In this document: in pieces, positions 10,228 to 20,526 of the stretch
Position numbering within the stretch: position 1 is the first letter of the stretch
Layout: each line of letters begins with the position of its first letter
From: Bacteroidales bacterium
GTDB lineage: Bacteria > Bacteroidota > Bacteroidia > Bacteroidales > UBA932
Direction of reading: 5' to 3'
NCBI GenBank assembly: GCA_022653675.1
Contig: JALCST010000011.1
Coordinates: 19,946 to 83,945, forward strand
DNA length: 64,000 nucleotides
Made by a program: the position numbers and the translations under genes
Notes under the pieces: generated by a model
The model's database searches: none
What the model saw: only the letters and a program-made list of their open reading frames with translations
What the model was told of the DNA's origin: nothing

Positions 10228-12881
10228 ATAAAATATTTAACATAATGGCGGCATCGCTGCTCGTCTTTGCAGTATCCGCCTGCGTGGATCCTAAGATAGG
10301 ACCATATTACAATCCTGACGATGCGGTCGCGCCGGTACTTTCGTCCCTCGATTCGTCATCGTACACGATGGCCGAAAGCGATACAATGGCGACTTTCGAA
10401 TTCACGGCTGCAGATTGGGGCGTATCTATCGGAACTTCATACAAGCTTTACGCCTGCCTTTCCGGCAACGATTTCGAAAAGGCGTATTCGCTCGGTTCCT
10501 CCACTTCGTCCACAGACGGAATTACGGTGATGGACAAGGATATGAACAATGTGCTTATCTCCCTTGGCTGCGAAGCGGGGGTGGCGGCCGATATCGATTT
10601 CAGAATAGTGGCTACCATGACAGGCACCGAAGCTACAGATTACCAGCTTTTCTCCAACACACTTACGGCCAGCCTCACCGCTTACAACGCCGAGAAGGTA
10701 TACGACAACGTTTATGTTCTCGGTGTGTTCAACAGCTGGTCCCACGATACGGCCCTCCATCTCTACAATTATGCCGAAGACGGCGTCTATTATTCGGGTG
10801 CGGTAGATTTCGGCGAGGACTATGCCACCAATTCGTTCAAGATCACCGGAGCTGCGGGCTGGGACAACAGCACGGGCAACTGGGGAGTCGCAACCGTGAG
10901 CACGGATGTCGATCCGGCATCCACCCAGCTGCTCAACGGTTCAAACGACAACATCACAAACTATACGGGCCACAGGTACTATTCGTTTACCCTTAACAAG
11001 AATTCCCTGCTCCTGACATGCAACCTGGCATTCGACCAGATAGGTGTAGTAGGAATCGACGGTGATTGGGACAACGACGTTGTAATGGCATATTCGTCTT
11101 ACAAACAGCGCTTCTATGTCGATGTGCAAATCGCTTCGGCCACTACATTCAAATTCCGTGCTGACGGAGCCTGGGACAATTGCTGGGGCGGCGACAAGAA
11201 CGGCTTGACCAGCACCGGCGACAACATACCGATTGATTCAGGCAACTACCGAATATATTTCGACCTGAACAACTGGAGTACCCCGACATGCACTATCAGC
11301 GCATCGGCTTACGGTACCGAGGAAGGCGGCGGAAGTTCCGGAGGAGGTAGTACCACCACCGACAACGCATGGTCCGTCATCGGCGTCAACGGCGATTGGA
11401 CGACAGATTACTATATGACCCGGGATGGAAGCGTATGGACGAGTTCCGCACTTACGCTCGATGCCGCCTCCGAGTTCAAGTTGCGTTTCAACAACGACTG
11501 GGGAGATGCGAACGTTACGGGTGCGGCCGCAGATGACGGCACCGTCACCGTCGGGGATTCCATGGCCGTGGCCCATCCGGGCAACAACTTCAAGATAACC
11601 GATGCCGGCGTTTACGTGATCTCATATGACACTACCGCCGAGGCCGTCATCGTGAAATCCATGGGCGACAAATGGTCGGTCATCGGAATGATAGGGGATT
11701 CGGAATGGGATACCGATTATTACATGACCGAATCCGATGGTGTCTGGACAAGCGATGCGATCACCATAAACGGCGAATTCAAGCTCCGCTACAATGGCGG
11801 ATGGGATGAAAACCGTGGTGCCGGCGGAGATTCCACATTGGTCGTCACCTTGGGAGAACCTTTCACTGCGGTATCGGGAGGCCAGAACATTTCGGTACCT
11901 GCCACCGGGGAGGATTACATAGTGGTTTACAACTCAAACGATGAAACGATCACCGTAAGTGCCGCCCTTCCGAGCGATACTTGGTCCCTGATCGGCGATA
12001 TTGCCGGTACCGGCTGGGGCACCGACTTCTTCATGACAGAAAAGTCCTCCGGTATCTGGGTAAGCGATCCGGTAACATTGACAGCCGGAAGCGGCTTCAA
12101 GGTACGTTACAATCACGACTGGACCGTAAACCGCGGTGCCGGCGGGGATGTGGAACCTTACGCCTTATCCGCGGGATCCCCTGTAACGGCCGTCCAGAAC
12201 GGCAAGAACCTGACGGTTTCAGAAGACGGCACATATACCGTGATCTATGATGCGAACGACGAGCAGATATACCTCGCCGGGTGGTCGGCGATAGGAGCTA
12301 TCGAAGGTAGCAGCTGGGATACGGATTTCTTCATGAAGAAGGATTCCGAAGGGATCTGGACGAGCGATCCGATCCTAATCTCCGGCGAATTCAAGATCCG
12401 TTACAACTGCGACTGGAGCGTCAACAAGGGCGGAACAAACAGCCCCGAAGCTCTCACGCCGCTGACCGGTGTCACCGGAGTGGACGGGGGAAGCAATTTC
12501 ACGGCTCCCGAAGAAGGATATTACAGGGTCGTTTACAACGAGAACGACGGAAGCGTAATGATTCAGAGATGTTTCTGGGGCGTGATAGGAGTAGTTGGCA
12601 CATCCAATTGGGATGCCGATTACTTCCTCGTCGAGACCGAGGAAGGCAAGTGGAGCACCGTTTCGCCAGTTACGATCAACGGAGAGTTCAAGATACGCTA
12701 CAAATGCGATTGGACAGTGAACCGCGGCGCCGATGCAGATGCCACTTATACCGTCACTCCCGGTACGGCATTCGGAGTAAAGCAGGACGGTGCCAATATG
12801 GCCGTTCCAGAAACCGGAATGAAGTATAATGTTTCATACGATGCTACTGCCGAACAAGTTACAGTAACTGCCGCAGAATAG
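10224..12881 (+). CDS. SusE/SusF-like surface lipoprotein with about seven tandem starch-binding-like modules
   Basis: Lipobox VSAC; SusE-type N-terminal domain; repeats of the form W(S/G)xIGxxxxxxWxxDYxMxxxxxxWxSxxxxIxGEFKxRYNxxWxxNRG. Start overlaps susD stop (ATGA). Confidence 0.88.
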   Translation: MNKIFNIMAASLLVFAVSACVDPKIGPYYNPDDAVAPVLSSLDSSSYTMAESDTMATFEFTAADWGVSIGTSYKLYACLSGNDFEKAYSLGSSTSSTDGITVMDKDMNNVLISLGCEAGVAADIDFRIVATMTGTEATDYQLFSNTLTASLTAYNAEKVYDNVYVLGVFNSWSHDTALHLYNYAEDGVYYSGAVDFGEDYATNSFKITGAAGWDNSTGNWGVATVSTDVDPASTQLLNGSNDNITNYTGHRYYSFTLNKNSLLLTCNLAFDQIGVVGIDGDWDNDVVMAYSSYKQRFYVDVQIASATTFKFRADGAWDNCWGGDKNGLTSTGDNIPIDSGNYRIYFDLNNWSTPTCTISASAYGTEEGGGSSGGGSTTTDNAWSVIGVNGDWTTDYYMTRDGSVWTSSALTLDAASEFKLRFNNDWGDANVTGAAADDGTVTVGDSMAVAHPGNNFKITDAGVYVISYDTTAEAVIVKSMGDKWSVIGMIGDSEWDTDYYMTESDGVWTSDAITINGEFKLRYNGGWDENRGAGGDSTLVVTLGEPFTAVSGGQNISVPATGEDYIVVYNSNDETITVSAALPSDTWSLIGDIAGTGWGTDFFMTEKSSGIWVSDPVTLTAGSGFKVRYNHDWTVNRGAGGDVEPYALSAGSPVTAVQNGKNLTVSEDGTYTVIYDANDEQIYLAGWSAIGAIEGSSWDTDFFMKKDSEGIWTSDPILISGEFKIRYNCDWSVNKGGTNSPEALTPLTGVTGVDGGSNFTAPEEGYYRVVYNENDGSVMIQRCFWGVIGVVGTSNWDADYFLVETEEGKWSTVSPVTINGEFKIRYKCDWTVNRGADADATYTVTPGTAFGVKQDGANMAVPETGMKYNVSYDATAEQVTVTAAE

Positions 12882-12903
12882 GACGGCATATCTTGGGAAG
12901 AAT

Positions 12904-12937
12904 CGGCGCAGCCGTATTTGCGGACGCGCCGGTTTTT
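12904..12937 (+). terminator. Hairpin plus T-tract after the susE/F-like gene
   Basis: CGGCGC-(inner CCG..CGG)-GCGCCG followed by GTTTTTC, in the gap between the SusE/F-like CDS and the GH13 gene. Confidence 0.7.
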
Positions 12938-12979
12938 CATTAATTTTAAAACCAGTTGAAAACACTAATTTTAAATTAC

Positions 12980-14353
12980 ATGAAACGCTTATCAACCATT
13001 TTACTACTTGCGTCCCTGGCGATCCTTGCCGTCGGTTGCAGCCGTGAAACCAAATATCCCGTAACCGAAGTGTCCCATCCAGAATGGGCGGAAAGCGGGG
13101 TAATTTATGAAGTCAACGTGCGTCAGTATACTCCGGAGGGGACTTTCGCAGCTTTCTCCAAGCATCTGGACCGCCTGAGCGATCTTGGCGTGAAGATATT
13201 GTGGCTCATGCCCATAAATCCAATCGGGGAATACGGAAGAAAGGGATCCCTCGGAAGTTACTATTCCGTAAGGGACTATTATGCCGTAAATCCCGAATTC
13301 GGCAACATGAACGATTTCAAGGCTCTCGTGGATTCCTGCCATGTCAGGGGATTCAAGGTTGTCATGGACTGGGTCGCGAACCATACCTCCAGGGATTGTG
13401 CATGGACTGCCGAGCATCCCAAGTGGTACAAGAGAAGCGGGGATACCTTGGCCGTAGCTTACGACTGGACCGACGTAGCCTTGCTGGACTATGCCAACGA
13501 TTCCGTACGGGATGCCATGATCGATGCGATGTCGTATTGGGTGAAGGAGGGAGGAATAGACGGTTTCCGTTGCGATTTCGCAAGCGGCCCGTCCGTTTCG
13601 TTCTGGAACAAATGTACTAAGGTACTGCGCAGTATAAAGCCCGACATCTTCCTGCTTGCTGAAGCCGAGCAGCCGGACCTTCAGGAAAAGGCGTTCGACG
13701 CCTATTACTCCTGGCAATTGATGAACTGTACCTATGACTTGGCTGCCGGGAAGATAACGGCCGATTCCCTTGCCAATTTCTTTCTGGATTATGAGAACAA
13801 TACCGGCATGCCGTTAAATACCATCCCGATGCATTTCACTACGAATCACGACCAGAATTCCTGGCACGGAACCGATCGCGAGCTTTACGGCGATGCCTTG
13901 AAACAGTTCGCCGTCCTCTCGTTCGTGCTTCCGGGCATGCCTATGATCTATTCCGGCGAAGAGGTCTCGATGGACAGGAGACTCAGGTTCTTCGAGAAGG
14001 ATACCATAGACTGGAGCAACGACGTCGATTCGATGACGGTTTTTTACAGTAATCTCATATCCGAACGCAACGAACACAAATGCCTTTGGGCCATGCCCGA
14101 CGGTGGCAAAATGTACGTGATCACCAACGACAGGCCGAAAAAGGTCTTCTCGATGGAGCGCGAACTTGAAGGCGACATCTGTCTCGCCCTTTTCAATTTC
14201 TCGGATTCGGAAGTAACGTGTACCCTGGGAGAGCATGCCGCTACTGCGGACAGCCTGTTCGATTTGCCTGCGTACGGTTACAGGCTCATCTTCTCTGCCG
14301 GAGATCCGAATGCAGGGGTGCAAAGGGAAAAACCCGGGCTTGAGGTCCAATGA
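12980..14353 (+). CDS. GH13 alpha-amylase family lipoprotein
   Basis: Lipobox AVGC; VIYEVNVRQYTPEGTF, ILWLMPINPIG, VMDWVANHTS, GFRCDFA, LLAEAEQ, FTTNHDQNSW. Start at MKRLSTILLL within the ORF. Confidence 0.92.
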   Translation: MKRLSTILLLASLAILAVGCSRETKYPVTEVSHPEWAESGVIYEVNVRQYTPEGTFAAFSKHLDRLSDLGVKILWLMPINPIGEYGRKGSLGSYYSVRDYYAVNPEFGNMNDFKALVDSCHVRGFKVVMDWVANHTSRDCAWTAEHPKWYKRSGDTLAVAYDWTDVALLDYANDSVRDAMIDAMSYWVKEGGIDGFRCDFASGPSVSFWNKCTKVLRSIKPDIFLLAEAEQPDLQEKAFDAYYSWQLMNCTYDLAAGKITADSLANFFLDYENNTGMPLNTIPMHFTTNHDQNSWHGTDRELYGDALKQFAVLSFVLPGMPMIYSGEEVSMDRRLRFFEKDTIDWSNDVDSMTVFYSNLISERNEHKCLWAMPDGGKMYVITNDRPKKVFSMERELEGDICLALFNFSDSEVTCTLGEHAATADSLFDLPAYGYRLIFSAGDPNAGVQREKPGLEVQ

Positions 14354-16257
14354 AAAAAGGATTATTGACCGTTTTTACGGCTGTAGCAATGTCTGTATCT
14401 AGTTTGGGTGCGGTATCCGCAGCTTCCCCGGTCCCCGCAAGGCAGCGTATCGACAGGGTGGAGCCTCCGTGCTGGTGGATCGGGATGAAGACCCCTCTCC
14501 AACTCATGATCCATGGTTCCGGGTTAAGGGGAGCGAAAGTTGTCCTGTCCGCTCCGGTAAAAGGCGTAGAGGTTAAGGAAGTGCACTATGCCGACAGTCC
14601 GAACTACATTTTCGCTGATATAGGCGTCTCTCCCGATGCCGTTCCGCAGGTCCTTCGTTTCGATGTCATCTGCAGCGGCGGTTTGTCGCTTCAGTTCAGG
14701 TACGAGCTGAAGGCGCGTCGCGAAGGATCAGCCGAACGTAAAGGATTCGATTCGGGAGACCTGGTTTACCTGCTTGTTCCCGACCGTTTCGCCAACGGGG
14801 ATCCGTCAAATGACAATGTGCCCGGATGCGCCGATTCATGTGACCGTTCCAGACCGGGTAAACGTCACGGAGGAGATCTCCAAGGCATCATGGACCATTT
14901 GGATTACCTTTCGGAACTGGGTGTCACCTGCATATGGCCGACCCCGGTTCTGCTCGACAACGAGCCGAAAACCTCGTATCACGGTTATGCCTGTTCGGAT
15001 TATTACAAGGTGGATCCGCGGTTCGGGACCGAAGGAAGTTACAGGGCTCTTGTGGCGGCGGCGCACGGGAAGGGGCTAAAATTCATAATGGACATGGTCC
15101 CGAACCATTGCGCGACTTCCCACTGGTGGATGGACGACCTGCCTTTCCATGACTGGATAAACATTTTTCCCAAATATACCCAGTCCAATTTCGCCATAAG
15201 CACGGTCTCTGACCCTCATGCCACGAAATACGACTATGGCATGAATACCAGGGGGTGGTTCGACCGTACCATGGCCGATATGAATCTTTGCAATCCCTAC
15301 GTGCTCCAGTATTTCAAGCAGTGGGCGGTGTGGTGGATAGAATATGCTGATCTGGACGGACTGCGCGTCGACACATTCCCTTACAGCGACAAGCATGCCA
15401 TCGCCGATTGGACGGGAGCCATCATGAAGGAGTATCCGTCCCTGAACATAGTGGCAGAATGCTGGGTGGATAACAGTGCTACCGTTTCCTACTGGGAAGG
15501 CGCACACGAAAATGCCGACGGATATACTTCCAACCTCCCTTCCGTCATGGACTTCCCGCTTATGGAAGCCATCGTTCCGGCTTTCAACGAAAACGATCCG
15601 CATCCGGCCTGGGGCGAAGGAATAATCAGGATTTACAATGTCATCGCCCGGGATTTCACATATCACGATCCGAATTCCCTTCTCATATTCGCTTCCAACC
15701 ATGACACCAGGCGGCTGGCTTACCAGCTCGGTTACGATTTGAAACGCGTGAAAATGGCCATGGCCCTTCTCGCAACGATGCGTGGTACTCCCGAAATCTA
15801 TTACGGCGACGAAATGATGCTGGCCAGTACCGACGGCCATACCGGAGATATCCACGAAAGGGTCGATTTCCCGGGCGGTTGGGTCAACGACACCATAAAC
15901 CTCTTCGTGGCCCGCAAGGGCCGCAACGCAAAGCAGCGCGAATTGTTCGGCTATGTTTCCAAGCTGTTCAACTACAGGAAGACGTCTCCGGCACTCCGGT
16001 ATGGCTCGCTGTTGCACTGCCGTCCCGAAAACAACAACCTTTACGTCTATTTCCGCAGGCTCGAAGGCTCTCCTACCGTGATGGTGCTGATGAACAATGC
16101 TTCGCGCAGCGTAGAAATAACCGACTGGACCCCTTACGAAGAGGGGCTGAAGGGCGGCACACGTACAGGGACCGACATAGAAACTGGCTTGACTGTAGCT
16201 CTTTCGCCCTCTTTGACCGTGCCGGCGAAATCGGCCATGGTGCTGGAACTGAAATGA
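14350..16257 (+). CDS. susA: SusA-like neopullulanase/alpha-amylase (GH13) with N-terminal Ig-like domain
   Basis: Signal peptide; DLVYLLVPDRFANGDPSND, FIMDMVPNHCA, GLRVDTFPYSDK, IVAECWVD, FASNHDTRR. ATGA overlap with upstream GH13. Confidence 0.92.
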   Translation: MKKGLLTVFTAVAMSVSSLGAVSAASPVPARQRIDRVEPPCWWIGMKTPLQLMIHGSGLRGAKVVLSAPVKGVEVKEVHYADSPNYIFADIGVSPDAVPQVLRFDVICSGGLSLQFRYELKARREGSAERKGFDSGDLVYLLVPDRFANGDPSNDNVPGCADSCDRSRPGKRHGGDLQGIMDHLDYLSELGVTCIWPTPVLLDNEPKTSYHGYACSDYYKVDPRFGTEGSYRALVAAAHGKGLKFIMDMVPNHCATSHWWMDDLPFHDWINIFPKYTQSNFAISTVSDPHATKYDYGMNTRGWFDRTMADMNLCNPYVLQYFKQWAVWWIEYADLDGLRVDTFPYSDKHAIADWTGAIMKEYPSLNIVAECWVDNSATVSYWEGAHENADGYTSNLPSVMDFPLMEAIVPAFNENDPHPAWGEGIIRIYNVIARDFTYHDPNSLLIFASNHDTRRLAYQLGYDLKRVKMAMALLATMRGTPEIYYGDEMMLASTDGHTGDIHERVDFPGGWVNDTINLFVARKGRNAKQRELFGYVSKLFNYRKTSPALRYGSLLHCRPENNNLYVYFRRLEGSPTVMVLMNNASRSVEITDWTPYEEGLKGGTRTGTDIETGLTVALSPSLTVPAKSAMVLELK

Positions 16258-16260
16258 GGG

Positions 16261-17289
16261 TTATGATTTGCTTTCCATCTTCTTCCTTCTAAGACGTGGA
16301 GCTATCAAGTATACATTGATCAGGGAGAGGGCTCCGCATATTATGAACACTACCACTTCCGATTCGTGGTTTAGTGTTGCGAAGACAAGTCCGGTGTCCA
16401 GCGGGATTCCGTAAATCGGGGCCAACGTCTGGCTAACGATGAAATGGTACGCCCCGAATCCACCCTGTACGGGGACTATCCATCCTATCGAACCGACGAT
16501 CGTCAGGAACAGCGCGTCCATGAGATTGAGTCCCCTCATTTCGGGCATCGCAAGGATTATGAACCAGCTCATCGCCCAGTAACAGGCCCAGATTATTAGC
16601 GTATATATTAGGAATGCCCATTTGTGATTCATCGTAAGGCAGGTCTTCAGACCGTCCACGAGTCCCTTCCAGACTTTCTCGAATTTCCTGAAGAGATTGC
16701 TGTGTATCCTGAGCCATTTGCGGTTGAGCCGTATCAGGATGTAGGATATTATGAAGAAAGCTATTATGGCAAGCACTATGAAGAGGGCTGTGGTGTGTCC
16801 GGCGACCGCCGGCCTCCATATCTTTTCTATCAGGAATCCGCCGAAACGGGTGAAGAGCACCATCAATATGAACCCGAGTATGGCGCAGACCAGATCGAGC
16901 GACCTTTCCACCACCATTGTCCCGAGAGCGGATTCGAAGGAGGTTTTTTTCGTCATGGCCACTATGCCGCATTTGCCTACCTCGCCGGCTCTGGGAAGGG
17001 CGAGGTTCACGAGGTATCCTATGGAATAGGCGTCGTAACATTCCAACTTCGTTATGTCCTTGTTCAACGGAAGCAGGAGTAGGCGCCACCGGAATGCGCG
17101 GAACACTATTGCGAGCACTGCCGTGACCATCGCGGCGGCTATCCACCACCAGTTGCATTCCCGCAACCCCTTGACGAAGTCGCCCCACTTTATGCCCCTG
17201 AAGGCGAAATAGAGCATGACCACCGCCAGTACCAATGCGATGGCATAGCCGATTATGTTTTTCGTTTTCTTGGTCATAAGTGCCGGCAA
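16261..17289 (-). CDS. lysylphosphatidylglycerol synthase TM region/UPF0104-family (flippase-like) membrane protein
   Basis: Multi-TM protein with NLALPRAGEVGKCGIVAMTKKTSFESALGTMVVERSLDL and PVQGGFGAYHFIVSQTL. Confidence 0.85.
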   Translation of the reverse strand: MPALMTKKTKNIIGYAIALVLAVVMLYFAFRGIKWGDFVKGLRECNWWWIAAAMVTAVLAIVFRAFRWRLLLLPLNKDITKLECYDAYSIGYLVNLALPRAGEVGKCGIVAMTKKTSFESALGTMVVERSLDLVCAILGFILMVLFTRFGGFLIEKIWRPAVAGHTTALFIVLAIIAFFIISYILIRLNRKWLRIHSNLFRKFEKVWKGLVDGLKTCLTMNHKWAFLIYTLIIWACYWAMSWFIILAMPEMRGLNLMDALFLTIVGSIGWIVPVQGGFGAYHFIVSQTLAPIYGIPLDTGLVFATLNHESEVVVFIICGALSLINVYLIAPRLRRKKMESKS

Positions 17290-17331
17290 AATTAGTTAAA
17301 AATAGTAACTTCGCACGTTAATAATCGATTT

Positions 17332-18327
17332 ATGAAATCTATTCTCGGTATCGGCAATGCGTTGACTGATATTCTGGTCAGATTGCCGAACGACTCGCTC
17401 CTGCATAAATTCCATCTTCCGATCGGCAGCATGCAGCATGTCGACGAGGAAACCGGAGACAAAATATGGAAAACCATAAAGCCGCTCGGCGCCCAATATG
17501 TTGCCGGAGGTTCCGCGGCGAATACCATTTCCGATTGCGCTATTTTCGGCATGCCGGCCGGTTTCATAGGCAAGACGGGGGACGACGAACTCGGTTCGCT
17601 CTTCAAATCCGATATGGAACGCAACGGCGTGAGTCCCAAACTTATGCTCGGCAAGGCTTCTTCGGGGCGTTCCATGGTCTTCATAACCGGGGCCAATGCC
17701 GAACGTACGTTCGCAACCTACCTCGGTGCCGCACTCGAGCTCGGCCCCGATGACCTGCGCCATTCCGACTTCGAAGGGTACGACTATTTCCATATCGAAG
17801 GATATCTTGTACAGAACCAGCCCCTGCTGCGAAAGGCCGTGGAGATGGCGAAGGGCCATGGCATGATAATCTCCATCGATATGGCCAGTTATAACGTGGT
17901 CGATTCCAACAACGCTTTTCTGCACGACATAGTACAGAACTATGTGGACATAGTTTTCGCCAACGAAATGGAGGCGGAGGCTTTTACCCGCAGGAAACCG
18001 CGCGAAGCCCTCGATTCGATCGCCAGGATGTGCAAGGTAGCCGTGGTCAAGATTGGCCGGGACGGTTCCATGATAAAGTGCGGCGAAGACTTCTATCCGA
18101 TAAAGGCCGTACGCGCGCATGCCATCGATGCGACCGGTGCCGGCGACACCTATGCGGCGGGATTCCTTTACGCCCATTCCATGGGAGCCTCCCTGAAGGA
18201 GTGCGGCGAGGTGGGTTCCGTCATTGCGGCCAAGGCCGTGGAGGTGCTCGGTGCCAAGGTCGACGTCCCGCGCTGGAAAAGCGCCAAGCAGGATATCAGG
18301 AGAATACTCGGGATGAGCAATAACTGA
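17332..18327 (+). CDS. PfkB-family carbohydrate/nucleoside kinase (adenosine kinase-like)
   Basis: GNALTDILVRLP, AQYVAGGSAANTISDCA, and the signature DATGAGDTYAAGFLYA. Confidence 0.92.
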   Translation: MKSILGIGNALTDILVRLPNDSLLHKFHLPIGSMQHVDEETGDKIWKTIKPLGAQYVAGGSAANTISDCAIFGMPAGFIGKTGDDELGSLFKSDMERNGVSPKLMLGKASSGRSMVFITGANAERTFATYLGAALELGPDDLRHSDFEGYDYFHIEGYLVQNQPLLRKAVEMAKGHGMIISIDMASYNVVDSNNAFLHDIVQNYVDIVFANEMEAEAFTRRKPREALDSIARMCKVAVVKIGRDGSMIKCGEDFYPIKAVRAHAIDATGAGDTYAAGFLYAHSMGASLKECGEVGSVIAAKAVEVLGAKVDVPRWKSAKQDIRRILGMSNN

Positions 18328-18338
18328 TGACGATTTAT

Positions 18339-18346
18339 TATATTTG
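18339..18346 (+). promoter_or_regulatory. Candidate Bacteroidetes -7 element TATATTTG
   Basis: TAnnTTTG match 19 bp upstream of the ATG at 18365. Confidence 0.5.
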
Positions 18347-18364
18347 CGGAATAAAATTCATGAA

Positions 18365-19282
18365 ATGAAACCTACACTTTTGGTTCTTGCAGCGGGCATG
18401 GGATCCCGTTACGGTTCCCTCAAACAGATGGATCCTATGGGCCCGGGAGGGGAAGCTATTATTGATTATTCCATTTATGATGCCATACGTGCCGGATTCG
18501 GCAAGGTGGTGTTCGTCATACGGCACCAGTTCGAAGAGGATTTCAAGAAAATCTTTTCCGTCAACCGGTTCGGTGGTCGCATAGAGGTGGATTATGCGTT
18601 TCAGGAGCTCGATTATATCCCTTACGGATTCCAGGTTCCCAAGGGGCGTACCAAACCGTGGGGCACCAACCATGCGGTGATGATGGGCCAAAGTTGTATC
18701 AGCGAACCTTTCGCCGTCATAAATTCGGATGATTTCTACGGAAGGGATTCCTATATGGAAGTCGCCGGTTTCCTGCGTGAAAACGAAGGTGGTAAAGGCG
18801 TCTACTGCATGATCGGCTACAAGTTGAAGAATACCCTTTCGGAAAACGGATCCGTTTCCAGGGGAGTCTGCAAAACGGATTCCGAAGGGTATCTGCAGGA
18901 CGTTGTGGAGACGTTGGGAATCAAGAAATACGAAGACGGCAAGGTCGGTTTCGACGACGAAGGCAAAGGCGGCGCCCGCACCGAACTTGATCCGGAATGC
19001 CTGGTCTCGATGAACATCTGGGGCTTCACCCCGGAATATTTCGACCATTCTTCGGAGATCTTCAAGCATTTCCTCACCGCAAACACCGATAATCTGAAGG
19101 CGGAGTTCTATATTCCTTATGTAGTCAACCAATTGATCAAGGCCGGCACCATCAGATTGAAGGTTCTCCCTTGCGAAGCTCGCTGGTTCGGGGTCACCTA
19201 CAAGGAAGATCGCCCCGACGTGGTTTCCAAGATCAACAAGCTGATAGAAGAGGGAGTCTATCCGAAGTACCTTTGGGCATAA
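18365..19282 (+). CDS. sugar-nucleotidyltransferase family protein
   Basis: MKPTLLVLAAGMGSRYGSLKQMDPMGPGGEAIIDYSIYDA nucleotidyltransferase N-terminus. Start set at the internal Met. Confidence 0.88.
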   Translation: MKPTLLVLAAGMGSRYGSLKQMDPMGPGGEAIIDYSIYDAIRAGFGKVVFVIRHQFEEDFKKIFSVNRFGGRIEVDYAFQELDYIPYGFQVPKGRTKPWGTNHAVMMGQSCISEPFAVINSDDFYGRDSYMEVAGFLRENEGGKGVYCMIGYKLKNTLSENGSVSRGVCKTDSEGYLQDVVETLGIKKYEDGKVGFDDEGKGGARTELDPECLVSMNIWGFTPEYFDHSSEIFKHFLTANTDNLKAEFYIPYVVNQLIKAGTIRLKVLPCEARWFGVTYKEDRPDVVSKINKLIEEGVYPKYLWA

Positions 19283-19289
19283 ATGCTGC

Positions 19290-20078
19290 TTACTTGCCGT
19301 TCCTGGAAATCCTATGTATGAGCATGGAAGGATAACCGTACAGAATGGCGGGTATCAGAAGTAATATGTCCAGCAACGTTATGCGCGTCGTATCGGCGAA
19401 TTTGCGATAATGTGTCACACGTATGCCTTTCGGGGCGTAATAGACTTGTACGGGTATGGGAACCGGTTCGATCCCGCGCCATGTGCATCGTAGGAGTATT
19501 TCCAATTCGGCTTCATAACGTGTAGAAAAGAAACGCATCTTTTCCATTCTGCGTATCGGATATGCGCGGTATCCCGTTTGCGTGTCGGGCAGTTTGTGTG
19601 CCGAAAATACGGTGAACCAGAAATTCGAAATTTTGTTGGCTTTGGTGTTTTGGGTTGGCATGTTCTTCTGGCGCAGGTTACGCGAACCGACGATCATACA
19701 TCCGGGGTGTTTGTCCACCGCTTTCGCGAATGCAGGAAGGTCGGAAGGAAAATGCTGTCCGTCCGAGTCTATGGTGACGGCATAATCGAAACCATGTTCC
19801 AATGCGGCTTCGAAACCTTTCCTGAGGGCGTATCCCTTGCCGCGGTTTTTTTCGTATGAAACCATGGTGAAGGTCGCTCCCGTCGTCCCAATGCCGGCAT
19901 TGCCTTCGAGAAGGGCGAGGGTGCCGTCGGTTGAGCCGTCGTTGACTACGAACACGTCGTCGCAATATCCGCAGCATTCAGTTACCACATCCATGACGGT
20001 CCCGGCATTGTTATAGGTGGGGACGATCACGCAACAGCGCTTTTCCCTGAACAGGGTCTTTGTCTCTTCCTCAGTCAT
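19290..20078 (-). CDS. glycosyltransferase family 2 (dolichyl-phosphate-mannose synthase-like)
   Basis: CVIVPTYNNAGTVMDVV, VFVVNDGSTDGT, KGYALRKGFEAAL, YAVTIDSDGQH. Confidence 0.9.
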   Translation of the reverse strand: MTEEETKTLFREKRCCVIVPTYNNAGTVMDVVTECCGYCDDVFVVNDGSTDGTLALLEGNAGIGTTGATFTMVSYEKNRGKGYALRKGFEAALEHGFDYAVTIDSDGQHFPSDLPAFAKAVDKHPGCMIVGSRNLRQKNMPTQNTKANKISNFWFTVFSAHKLPDTQTGYRAYPIRRMEKMRFFSTRYEAELEILLRCTWRGIEPVPIPVQVYYAPKGIRVTHYRKFADTTRITLLDILLLIPAILYGYPSMLIHRISRNGK

Positions 20079-20079
20079 G

Positions 20080-20436
20080 TCACTTGATCACCATGAATAC
20101 CACGCCGGCCATGATAAGGAGCACGCCTACCCATCGGGTAGGGACTATGGTCTCGCGCAGGAACAGTGCGGCGGCGAGCATTCCCCATATATATGCTAGG
20201 CTCTGCAGGGGATATGCTATCGACAGTTCCCAATGCTTCAGTATGTAGAACCACATTATCATCGCTATTATAGCCGACGTCGCGGCACACGCCATAGGCC
20301 AGTTTATCAGCATGTTCTTGAAGTAAGACCACTTCCAGCAGAATTCCCCCGTGCGGCCCATGGCAACCTTGACAGATGTCTGCGAAATTGCCAGAAGCAA
20401 CGTCTGGACTATCTCCATTAATATTAGTTTCAACAT
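20080..20436 (-). CDS. EamA/SMR-type small membrane protein
   Basis: 118-aa 4-TM protein MLKLILMEIVQTLLLAISQTSVK...YPLQSLAYIWGMLAAALFLRETIVPTRWVGVLLIMAGV. The supplied ORF extends upstream without support. Confidence 0.75.
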   Translation of the reverse strand: MLKLILMEIVQTLLLAISQTSVKVAMGRTGEFCWKWSYFKNMLINWPMACAATSAIIAMIMWFYILKHWELSIAYPLQSLAYIWGMLAAALFLRETIVPTRWVGVLLIMAGVVFMVIK

Positions 20437-20487
20437 TATACGCTCTTTATAATTATTGCCGACAAATGTACTAAATATTAAAATAAG

Positions 20488-20495
20488 TATATTTG
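20488..20495 (+). promoter_or_regulatory. Candidate Bacteroidetes -7 element TATATTTG
   Basis: TAnnTTTG match 32 bp upstream of the CDF transporter ATG. Confidence 0.5.
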
Positions 20496-20526
20496 CAGGT
20501 CGTAACTGACTTGCTGAATAATTCAA

